In this document: positions 13,349 to 24,800 of the stretch, one piece after another
Numbering within the stretch: the first letter of the stretch is position 1
How the letters are laid out: each line of letters starts with the position of its first letter
DNA from: Batillaria attramentaria
Lineage: Eukaryota > Mollusca > Gastropoda > Batillariidae
Direction of reading: 5' to 3'
Assembly (NCBI GenBank): GCA_018292915.2
Contig: JACVVK020000013.1
Coordinates: 1,080,001 to 1,144,000 of the forward strand
Length of the DNA stretch: 64,000 bases
The notes under the pieces: generated by a model
The model's database searches: none
What the model saw: the letters and a program-made list of their open reading frames with translations, nothing else
Told to the model about the DNA's origin: nothing
Made by a program: the position numbers and the translations under genes

Positions 13349-13755
13349 CAGGGCCGTAGCAGCCCTACCGGCCACTCCGCCACTTTTTGGCCAAAAAAAC
13401 CCAAAAACTCGTCTTCATGAGTTTCAGCGGTGTGTTAGGAGGAAGGAGGGGGATTGACTTAGATCGCATATCGGCAGCGTTAATCAAAAAATTGTCACTG
13501 ACTGACATTCAGAAGACTATAACTCTCAAGGCAAACTGCGTCAATACAGTCAGGAGGGTTTCTAAAGCAAAAGTTCTTCCAAAATAAAGCCTCTTCATCA
13601 AAAAAATTTTAACTTGCGTTTCCCCGTTCAAGCAAGTAACAAGTAATTCTTTTATTTTCCGTTGAAATTGAGGAGAACATAACGGCCAGGGACCGTACCT
13701 TTTTATTTATTTTTTTAATGGCCGGAGCACTTTTAGGAGCTGTGCTACGGCCTTG
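13349..13755. mobile_element. hAT-like MITE
   Basis: Starts CAGGGCCGTAGCAGCC and ends in the inverted TGCTACGGCCTTG. Direct repeats TTAGG flank both sides (13344-13348 and 13756-13760). CAGGG...GTAGC termini are typical of hAT elements. No transposase ORF is present. Confidence 0.65.
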
Positions 13756-14100
13756 TTAGGTGATGGTACAGGCATGTGGCGAAAACTGATGGTACAGGCA
13801 TGTGGAGATTACTGACCATTAACAAAAGTGCACGCTGTTATGTTAGTGTAAAAAGTTTTAATCCACTGTTTAATATTTGGATCAAACTGAAAGAATTCGA
13901 GACATTTTTCTATGAAAGACCGGGCCACACCGCAGAACGCTTTCTCAAAGTCTATTAAAAGAAGATTACCAGGAATCTTATTAATGTGTGTGTATACAGG
14001 CATATCATAAAACTTTTTACTGGTATGCATGCGAGGTATGAAAAGTGTGCACGGAAGGTATTTATAACACATGTACCATTAGACAGCACAACACTGGACG

Positions 14101-14153
<53 letters not shown>

Positions 14154-14396
14154 TCCTCGACACGGCATAATAAAACTTTGAAAAAGGGGCCTCAACTGAA
14201 AAACTATAAAATAAAAAAGGGTTACCCAAAGCTGACGTGCGCGCATAAGAACACTGGGTCTCGTTGAGAAGGCTTGCAGGTTTGACCAAACTTCAGTGTT
14301 GTCAGTCCAGCTCACATATTAAATTTTTTGTGATGATGTCGAGTCAACCAAGCTTTCACGACACACATTTTACCACTGACACAAACACGCCGGATC

Positions 14397-14907
14397 ATAT
14401 GTGACCCGTTCTCGCAAAAGGGACCGTAAGTCGCGCTAGGCCGAACGCCGCTACAGGCGAAAAGAGTGCCGGGGGTCAGTATGGCCGCCTTGTGAGTAGC
14501 CAACTTCAACTGCTGATATCTCTGTCAATTTTAGTAGTACAGCTTTCATTCTTATATTGAATTAAACCGCATAATTAGTAGATTGTAGTAAATAACATAT
14601 CTCCAAATTGATAATTTTCGACTTATTGTCCCTTTGTGTTAGGCCTGCCCCTCCTTTTTAACTGTTATTCTTAGTGCTTGTTTGACATAGTTTAATGTGA
14701 GGCAATGCCAGTGCTTCTTCTCTTTACATTGTGTTTTAGCCAATGACTGAGTGTGTGAATGTGTATATATGTATTTATATGGTATGTTTGTGTATATCAA
14801 TTGTGTTTTGTTATCAAGAGGAGCAAAGCAAATTCTTCTTAATTGTAACTAAGAAGCAATAAATCTATCTTATCTTATCTTATCTTTTGTGAGAACGGGT
14901 CACATAT
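14397..14907. mobile_element. 511-bp element with 23-bp terminal inverted repeats
   Basis: Ends ATATGTGACCCGTTCTCGCA... and ...TGAGAACGGGTCACATAT are inverted copies. The right interior (AAGCAATAAATCTATC then (TTATC)n, 14853-14886) looks like the 3' tail of a non-LTR retroelement, so the element may be composite. Non-coding. Confidence 0.65.
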
Positions 14908-15069
14908 GTTGCACACAGTGTGACAGCTCCGTAGCTTTTTCCACGCAAAACATGAAGTTGGGGATCACGGTGTGTTCGTAGCTTCAGTTGTTAGCACGTG
15001 AGCCAGCGAGCGAAACAGTGACCTCTGTCGACTTTGGTGTGTGTGTGTGGGTGGGTGGGTGGGGGTGGG

Positions 15070-15279
15070 GGATTTAACGTCCTTTTCCACCACATACGGC
15101 AGATGCTACACATATTATTTTAATGTATATGTTTTGTACTTCAGAATATGGAGACTTGTTATCGAAGACGGGGCAACGATGAAAAAGCCAGCACAAATAT
15201 TTGGCCCCAGCCGGGATACGAACACACGACCCGAGCATTGGAAGTCCAACGCTCTACCATTCGGCCACCCCGGCTCCCC

Positions 15280-15280
<1 letters not shown>
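15070..15280 (-). mobile_element. SINE family A with about 50-bp insertion
   Basis: Reverse copy whose tail (TTTAACGTCCTTTTCCACCA) is separated from the GGGGCAACGATGAAAAAGCC body by unrelated sequence. Confidence 0.8.
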
Positions 15281-15324
<44 letters not shown>

Positions 15325-15625
15325 GGTGTGCGTGTCTTTGCATGCGCGTCTCCGCTATCCAGTCTCCATCTGTGTGTGTGTGTGCAGCGCCGGATCCAAG
15401 CGGGGTACTTTGGTACAGCCCCCCCCCCCCCGGCGGTACCATCAAAGTGCAAATAATTGTTTAAAACTGAGTTGTAACGCTTGTGGTTAAGTGCCGTATA
15501 TAACAACAGTTAGAAACTCAAAAACGTCGGTTGTTGTGTTAGGTCTTTTACAAGACCCAGGCAAGAGGCCAAAAAAAAAAAAAAAAAAATCAGCACCCCT
15601 CCCCGAAAACTGATTGATCCGGCCC

Positions 15626-15626
15626 T

Positions 15627-15699
<73 letters not shown>
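15626..15699 (+). repeat. (TG)n
   Basis: About 37 uninterrupted units followed by a G-run. Confidence 0.95.
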
Positions 15700-15700
<1 letters not shown>

Positions 15701-15937
15701 GGAGGGGGGGGGGGGGGAAGAGCGGGTTTGCCTACTAAATGTACACAGGTCTAACGGCCTGTATTCACATAAGAAACTAGAACAGACCAAACATATTGCG
15801 AACACCAGACACAAACAGTATATACACACTTCTGCATGAAGAGTATATTTGTCCGGCAGTCGGGTCAACGTAACACAACTGAGAAATATGCTGTGAACCT
15901 GAGACCACTGACCTAGACCGTCCACCATATCACAGGG

Positions 15938-16107
15938 TGGATGGGTGGGTGTTTGGGAGTTTAACGTCCTTTTCCACCACGTACGGGTGATATCAAAGAC
16001 GGGGCAACGATGACGAAAAAGCCAGCACAAATATTTAGCCCCAGCCGGGGTACGAACTCACGACCCGAGCGTTAGAAGTCCAACGCTCTACCATTCGGCC
16101 AACCCCC
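15938..16107 (-). mobile_element. SINE family A
   Basis: Reverse copy, tail GGAGTTTAACGTCCTTTTCC, head CTACCATTCGGCCAA. Confidence 0.85.
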
Positions 16108-16407
16108 CTTACCATATCACAGACTGAAAATAAGTTTGGAGATAGTTTGAACATATATTGTACGTACCTGTGCTTGAAATAAAACAAATTTGAGCAGATG
16201 TCCTTCACAAATACAGAATGCCACGTGACCATTCAAAGCCTATCAACAAACAGCTAGTAACAAATATAAGGTTAATGTACAGAGTCGTTGATACCAGTTT
16301 ATGAGCAAGTCTTTATACACATAATTATTTTATCGGCGTAATGCGCCAAGAGCTTAAACAGGGTTAGGCGCTAGATAAATATTCTATCACTAATAATATA
16401 ATACTAT

Positions 16408-16559
16408 TATAGGCTGGTTTTCGGGGGTAGGGCCGTAGGTTTAGTTTGAGGGAGGTGACAGAGAAGAAAGTTGTTAACCCAAGGCCGAAGGCCGCGGGCT
16501 ACAAATTTCACCTCCCTCAAACTACACCTACGGCCCTACCCCCGCAAACCAGCCTATAC
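16408..16559. mobile_element. Foldback MITE, about 50-bp arms
   Basis: TATAGGCTGGTTTTCGGGGG at the left is matched in inverse by ...CCCCGCAAACCAGCCTATAC at the right, with a loop of about 45 bp. Confidence 0.75.
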
Positions 16560-17411
16560 TACTTTTGTTTTCATTTCCATCTCTGAAAACTGAAGTTTAA
16601 AACCAATATTTCGGAAACAGGCAATAGCTTCTCCCTGCAAGTTTTGTTTACAGAAGTAAATCTATGAGGGGCCATTAGCACGAAGCGCGCGTGGGGCTGA
16701 AGTTGTTGAACAGTACATGTACGTGTAGCGCATTGTTTGTGTGTTCGGCACGTACGAAACTGCTCTGAAGCTGTCATCTCAGCGTATTAAACCTACCTTA
16801 ATGATTAATCTTAGTTCTTAAAACCAGGTTTTTTTTTTGTTGTTTTTTTTGCGTAAAGCTGAGTTGTAAAACCGCTTCAGCTTTGGTGCAAAGCTACAAA
16901 CCGGTTTGGTGTAAACATCGCTCCATATGAAATTGGGGAATAGCTGCTTCTGCTTGAATTTTTCCCTTGGATTCTTCGGTATAGGTATGTACGTGGAATG
17001 TTTGTTTCGTTGTCTGGGCAGTTTGTCGTGCTCATCTGCGAAACGTTTGCTCCATTTCTATGCGTTCTCTTATCATTTGCTTGCTGAACTTGCTAAACGC
17101 CACCGACTCGTCACTTAAACATTACATTTTCCGTCTTGCACGCTCAAGTCAAACCATGATGGGAATCAATGAACTAACGGATACTCCCCCCCCCCCCATC
17201 CTGTAAGAGTTCTTGCCCCTTAGCTGGCACTAACAGCTACTACAAACTTCTTTTTTTTTTTTTCAATCAGTGTGTTTGGCTTCACCAACAAAATGCCTTT
17301 TGGGAAGAGACAATTCCTTTTGAATTCGCGAATCGCTGTGCGAAGCTGTATTTCTCTGGGAAAGTGCGCATGATCTGACCCAGTTTCCTCTCCAGGTCAG
17401 AGGCAGATAAA

Positions 17412-18707
17412 TCAGGCAGTTTTCCCCCGACTGCCGAGCAAGGCAACAAGCTGCCCAAGGCTGCTGTCCCTCGTGGCGGGATCTGTGACGTCAACATTCA
17501 CCTTGGCCTTGTCCAACAACTGGCGTAGCCAACCGTCTGGCTGGTAGTCAGGGTCAACCCTCAAAGCCATCACCTCTTTATTCAGGTTTGCCGCGTACTC
17601 ACATTCTGGTATTAAAAAAAAAACACCAAAAACAAGGTACATTTAAACGGGTTAATTCCATCTTTGCTAAGCCAACTTAAGTTTTGGAACAGTTTCGTTT
17701 GTGGGTGCATCTGTATGCTCGAAATACGGGTGTGGGTGTTGACGAGTTTAAAGTCCTTTTCCACTACGTATACGTGATATCAGATACGGGGCAGAGAGAA
17801 ATATCTGGCCAACAGCCGGGATTCGAACTCAGGACCCGAGCATTGAGAATCCAGCGCTCTACCATTCGGCTATCCCCTTATGTTTTGGAACAGTTTCGCT
17901 TGTGAGTGCGTCTGTACCCTCGGAATACTCTATCTTGATGATTAATACAGCTCTTAATGCGACACATTGCTGTTTACACTTTGCGCGAGCGCTCGAACAT
18001 CCTCATTCGTTGTTACACTACTGAAGCGCTTCTTTTGACTTATTGCTAGCATAACAAACGCTGTCACTGTCCAGGTGTCTAAGTGGTGTGATGATAGATT
18101 ACACGAAAACAGCTCAGAACGATCTGTGAGCATGAAAAACAACAACAACAACAACAACGGCAGAGCCCCTTTCATCTGTAAAAGGACTACACGTATTATA
18201 CAGACTAACTTCTCTACCATCACTGTCACCATCATCGTCATTTTACGATGTCGTGTTAGGATGCATCATAGCTGTGTGTATGTAACGTGTATGTGACGTG
18301 TATTTCATGTGTGTGTAATGTGACATGTATTCCATGTGTATCTCATGTGTATGTATTGCCACTCCACTCTTGTGAGGCGCCCAGAGCTCCAACAGGAGGT
18401 TGGGCGCCAGACAAATCCTCATTATTATTGCAATTGATTTCTGTCGTCATATTGTAAACGTACAACATAAAGTTCATGGATTTGACAAGCATTCCGGCCC
18501 TATGAGAGTAGTTTTCGACATTAAAAAAATGGTACGGCTGAACAATCAATGAATCAATGAAACTTTATTTTACAACGGTGGGGGCAGTTGACGTCAGATA
18601 GTGAGTTTTCATACCTGCCGTTGCTAAAAACTACATTGTATTATAATCTAAGTAATGACGAGGATTAAAACAAGAAAAACAAACAAACAAATAAACGTCC
18701 CCCCCCC

Positions 18708-18792
<85 letters not shown>

Positions 18793-18835
18793 CAGCAAAC
18801 AAACAAGCAACGAGCAGATGTTGCAAACACACGCG

Positions 18836-18907
<72 letters not shown>

Positions 18908-21474
18908 AAGATGGATTTCAAGTGGACACAGAAAAAACAACAACAACAACAACAACAACAAAACATAAAAGGAATACATTGCCTACGAATACGCGACGTA
19001 CGAAAGGGAATTTAATCGCGCAGGAAAAACAATACTTTGAACATAAAAGACATTTACCCATCCTGCACTGTGCAGAGAGTTTGTATCTGTAGGACACACA
19101 CACAACCACCACAGCCGCTCCCTCCACCATCCGGGCTGTTTCAGCCGGTGTAGTGACGAGCGTTGTGCCAGAGTCTGACCCAGTCTCTGTTACGTCGTGC
19201 AGCTGTACTGTGTAGAGCTGAGCCCCGAGGACATCCAGCACCTTGCCAACACACAAGCATACTATGACAGTTGCAGGGAATCCAAAGCTGTCTGATCAGA
19301 CCTTAGTTCATATACCTGAGTCAGACGAATCGGACTGATTACAGCTTATTGGAAAGATGCGTTAAAACATCACTTGTGGGAATACCTGGGTTCGTTGTTG
19401 TTGTTGTTGTTTTGTTTGGGTTTGGTTGTTGTTGTTTTTTTGGTGTTTTTTTTGTACTGGTTTGCTGTTGCTGTTTTTTGTGGGGGGTTTTGTTTCTGTT
19501 TGTTGGTTAGTTGGATGGTAATATGGGTTTTTTTGTTTTTATTGTTGTTGTTTTTTGTTGGTTTTTGTTTTGTTTTTTGTTTGTTTTGTTTTGCTTTGTT
19601 TACCTGTTTTTGTTTCATGTTTTTTGTGGGGTTTCTTTTTGTTTGAGTGTGTGTGTGGGGGGGGGAGTGGTTGGACCGGTGTGCGTGTGTGTGTGTGTGG
19701 GGGGGGGGGTCTTTGTTTCTGTACCTGCATTTTTTTTAATCCACTTTTCTACTTCAAAGCACCAAGGAATGAAATTTCGAAACGAAAAGTTCCTACGTCA
19801 GTTGGCAATCTACGGCGAACGATTCTGGATACCGCCACGTCTTTTGGGGTTAATATTTTCTTACCTGGTTTGCCAGCATGACGTCGCTATGGTGACAGCT
19901 GACAAGAATGTAAGGTCTTTTAGTGCTGCCATGACCTTGACCATGCGCTTGATGTCCTTCAGCTGTAATGGCACAGAAATATGTAGGTAAATATTTCGTG
20001 AAATTTTCCTTTTGTAGTGCTTTTTGCAAGACACACACAGGATGCCTGAATTACCTGCGTGCATGCATGCTCAAACCTAACCGTGAGTAAAATTATGGCT
20101 GAATTTGCTTAATCTGTTTATAATTTAAAGTACATTACATGACGGCGCTCAAGTCTGATTAGCTGTGTTGAGTGTGTTAATAATAATAATAATAATAATT
20201 GGTATTTGTATGGCGGATTTGTTGGAACATAACTCAATGCACCTATCACTCACAGACACTCACGCACATTTTACGAAGATGGACAGACATACACTGGTGA
20301 AACTGACAACTTACACAGGAAAATTATTGCAAGGCTTTGCATAAAAAAAAACAACAACAACAACAACAAAAAAACACATTTTAAGACTGCTCTTCAAATC
20401 AGTGTGGGTACATTTCTCAGAGTCGCAGGCAGAGAGTTAACGGCTGAGAAACTGTTAACAGTACAGTGCCAATATTAGTTTTACCTTCAGGGATCTCTTC
20501 CATCGCCCACACAAAGTTCTGAGCGCGGTGCCCGAGTACGTTGTTGTCAGCCCATCTCAGTTCTTTCACTACAGTTAGAAGCTTCGGGTGGGCCTGCGCG
20601 TCAGAGCAATTGTCGTTCAAGCACATTCATTTCTATAAACAGACCCATGTTTCAACCACAGACGTAAAGAGATAGACGCACCGCCGCACGCTGCCACCGC
20701 TGCTTGCGAGTGTTGCTATCGCGGCCATCTTACTAATACCAGAACTCAGAGGCTCTGTGTATAGGACGCCTCGTTCGAAATACAAAGTTCTTTAGAAAGA
20801 CGTCATCAGAAATGTGACGTAAGATAAAGCGGACCAATGCTATGCGCGCTATGTAAACAGCTGATAGCGTCTGGCCATTGCTATGCGCGCTATGTAAACA
20901 GCTGGCACTTCCAGGTACTAGCAACATGGCGCGCGGCGGCGTCACTTTTCCGGCACAGCGGTGCGTCTATCTCTATACGTCTGTGGTTCCAACCTACTCA
21001 ATCTCTCTAAGAAACATTTCTGAGTACAATTATTTCCGATTCTCATACATCACCCAGTAAGCCTATGCAGGTATGTTCAAGCAAAAAAGTGGGCGGGTGG
21101 GTTGTTTGGGAGTTTAACGTCCTTCTCCACCACGTAAGGGTGTAATCAAAGACAGGGCAACGAGAAAAAGGCCAGCACAAATATTTGGCCCCAGCCGGGA
21201 TTCGAACTCACGACCCAAGCATTGAAGGTCCAACGCTCTACATTCGGGCATCCCGGCTCCCTCCAGGAAAAGGCTTGCAGTGCCGATACACAGAAACTTA
21301 GTACACTAATACTAATAGAATTAATAAACAAACTGGCACACGCTAAGCTTACCTTTAATTTGGTAACGGCAGCAGGATCCGAAGCGAGTGCTAGCATGAT
21401 GTCAACCACGTGAATCTTCTCATCTTCTCTGCCGTCTGCCAGGATCGGAACGAGGATGTCAATACCGCCTGTCG

Positions 21475-21543
<69 letters not shown>

Positions 21544-21732
21544 CGATATTCATTGCATTCGGCTTTATCAACAACAATGCTAAACAGACATAAAAACCCA
21601 CAGTCTGAAGTACAGATGGGTGGGTACAAATCACGATTTTTTTTTTCAATCCTCTGGACAAAACATACAAAAACGATAACCCCTAATTCCCAAAGACGAT
21701 ACTCACCTGTGAATGAAGCTGTACCGGGTACC

Positions 21733-21821
<89 letters not shown>

Positions 21822-24800
21822 GTCGTGGTAAATTCCCCACCCTTGACAAGCAGTTCCGCTTGGCTGGCTTTGTCCTTCACCAGGTGTTCCAACGCCTGCA
21901 GCACCTCAGCTCGCGTGTACTTGTTGTCTCCCCTGGTGGGACCTCTCAATCGAGACAGAACGTACGCCACGCCGCTCGTACCGAGAATAGTCAGCATGTT
22001 GGACTGTTCCGTCAGAAGTCTTGGGACTGTTTTGTTTCCCTTCGCTGCGTCAGTCAAACGGAAACAATAGCACAGCACATATTATTACACGGCCGGCACC
22101 GCAGGTGCCGTAGTTCCCGGGCCTGGCTAAGGCGGGGATATTTATGACAGGAAGCGTGAAATGCGGCTCTGTCCCGCAGTCCCATACCACACGAACCTCC
22201 ATAGCATCATCTTACCATCATCCTCATCTCCATCATCATGTACATGTATAATAAAAATTGCCCCAGTTTTCGAGCCCTCAGTGTGTTCCACCCATGACCT
22301 ATATCAACGGAGGGTGTGTGTGTGTGTGTGGGAAGGGTATGAGTGTGGGAGGGGTGTGGGAAGGGTATGAGTGTGTTAGTACTGTGGGTGACGATAATGA
22401 TAATGTTAATAGTGCCATCCAATTTCATAGACGTCTTCCTGGCATCGTCTTTGGAACTGTTGACATGGAAAATGTAGGATTTCCATCTGAAGGTGCACAT
22501 AGGACACAGTTTGGTACTTGTATGCGTCGCTATGAAGTAGCTAACAATGTCCACAAGACCTCGCCTTTGCTGCGAGAGCACTTGGTCGTATGGAGAAAGG
22601 ACCTATGCGTTTATCAAACCCATGACATGTTGTTGTTGTTGTTGTTTGTTTGTTGGTTGTTTTTTTGTTTGTTTTTTTGTGCTGCCCCAACTCTTTTTTT
22701 GTCAGTTCCAGTGGTGTTCCTCCCAGGTGATGGGTGAAATCCACGGGGGGCTCGGAAGCTGGGGCAATTTTTATTATGCATGATGATGGAGACGAGGATG
22801 ATGGTAAGATGATGCTATGGAGGTCCGTGTGGTTTGGGACTGCGGGACAGGGCCTGCATTCCACGCTTCCCGGATTAACCAGGCCCGTGTAATCCTCAAC
22901 ATCATAAGACGCATAGGTTTTTGATCCAGATGACCGTAGAGGCGGATCAAGCTGATAACTACACCACCTACCTGTATCAGGCTGTGAGCCGGGTTGTGCC
23001 CCCTGGGTAGTTCTGTCCCTTATGACCCAGACGGCGCTGGCAGCGTGGCCACTTGACTGCTGCGCCGAGTTCTTGACTTCATCCAGAATGCGCATCAGCC
23101 TTTGGTTTCTCTGAATAAAACGAACAGTATTTGTTAGTTTCTGCATTTTTTCCTCTGCATTATTTAGTGTTTGAAACTAGAGCTAAGTCTCATACTAGTG
23201 TGAATTTTCTTTCATGCACCTGGCTCAAACTGAACGATAACTGTCAGTGATGTCGTACGTTATTTGCGACATTCGGTACAAGGGCCCAAGCGTTGTGGAT
23301 TGGATAGACACTTAGGCCCTTTTACCCTAAGACTGCTCAAACACGACAGTGATGTTGTTCAGAACTGTCCATTTTCCTGTCCTCAGCCGGGATTCGAACT
23401 CACGACCCGAGCTTTGAAAGTCCAACGCTCTACCGGTGGCCATTCGGCTATCCCGGCTCCCCTCAAATGAAGGCTGGGCCCGTATGTAAAAGTCGAGGTT
23501 AATTAAGCCCACGACTACGGGCCTAACCCAGACTAGGACAAAAGACACACAACAGCAAAATTAAATTTAAAAAAAAAGGAAGCGAAGAAAGGAAGAAAAA
23601 AAATCCTTCTATAACAGCTTAGCCACCTTGCTGGAATGGGCCCGCTTCTTAATTTAAAACAAAAAACAACACAAAATTTAACCCTAGAGCTAGTTTAGTT
23701 CGAGGTTAGACTCTAACCCAGGGCTAAACGCCCTAACTTCGACTACGGGCCCAGGTCCGCAAGAAAGTCAAGTGAGGCTGCACTATTGTTCTAAGTTTCT
23801 GTCAGCATCCACACTTACTCGAATCTGCCGGCTGTTTTCCTTGTCGAAAGCGAGTTCCCAGATAACAGCCAACGCTTCCGTCTTTTCGAACTGTTTTCCT
23901 TCCTCCAGTATCGACACGAGTAATGGCAGGGCACCTGCAATGAAACAATGGACCACCAACGGCTGAATTGTCAGGATTAGTTTCCTAGGAGGATTCAGCA
24001 TTTTGTGAGGGAGGGGTCTGTTGTTTCAGATTTTTGGTGCGCGAGCTCGGGTTTGGGCTATGTGTGTGTTCTTGGGTGTGTGTGTGTGTGGCGGGGGGGG
24101 GGGGGGGGGGGGGGTCACATGATAAAAAAAAATGCAACTATGCATATTGTGCACAGTATTGCTACATAGGTAGGATATTGCAATGATTTCAAGAATCCAG
24201 TCTCTAGCACTTCAGTACAGTTTTAGGCAACCACAACATGGGGGGAGCCTGCAAGGTTTGTTTCAGATTTTTGGTGAGCGGGCTCGGGGCTTGGCTACGT
24301 GTGTGTTCGTGAGGGGGATGGGGAGGGTCATACGGTTAAAAAAAAATGCAACAATGTACATTGTAAACAGCATTGCTACATAGCTTAGACATTGCAATGA
24401 GTTCAAGACTCCAAACTCTGGCACTACAGTTCAGTTTTAGGCAGCCACAATATGGAGGAAGTCTGCAAAGTTTGTTCCCACATTATTACCTGTACTGTTC
24501 AAATATACATGTACTTTGACTGAATCCATAAACGGCTTGGTGCGTAGGGGTGTGAGTGGGGGTGGGGGTGGGTAGGCGACTGAGAGAGGTGAGTCGTTAA
24601 ACGGTCAGCCTCTACTGACATATTGCCATCACACCGTACCTTTCTCAAAAATGCGTCGCTTGTTGGCATCGTTCTTGGACAGGCCATGAAGCCCGTGCAG
24701 GAGCCCTTCTACAGTCCAGGAGAAGTGGTCGTGGAAGGGGCTGCCCTTGCCGCGCCACGCGTACTGAACTTGCTCCAGCAGGAACTTCAGCATGTTACCG

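Larger units (their letters stand above)
11323..17411. other. Intergenic region between the GMC and ARM-TIR genes
   Basis: Contains (GA)n at 11808-11852, (CA)n at 12721-12770 and 14105-14150, a G-rich stretch at 12274-12320, the hAT-like MITE, the 511-bp element, two SINE A copies and the foldback element. No exon-like ORF recognised. Confidence 0.7.
17412..19962 (-). other. TIR domain, encoded by the last three exons of the ARM-TIR gene
   Basis: The domain is split over exons 19962-19865, 19241-19058 and 17605-17412 (phases 1/0, 0/1 and 1). The frame is fixed by the preceding exon: a leftover G after EEIPE plus CT of the next exon reads GCT, giving the frame with RPYILVSCHHSD. The alternative open frame of the same exon (LKDIKRMVKVMAAL) would break phase at both ends. 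The putative catalytic Glu659 codon is itself split by the intron between 19058 and 17605. Confidence 0.9.

Noticed and set aside
19865..19962. Reading frame LKDIKRMVKVMAALKDLTFL for this exon
   Set aside because: Looks helical but breaks the splice phase on both sides; the neighbouring frame gives a TIR box 1 and fits.
19374..19990. Hydrophobic Phe/Val/Leu-rich ORFs in a T/G-rich stretch
   Set aside because: Low-complexity (TTG)n and T-runs; overlaps the antisense of the TIR exon at 19865-19962.
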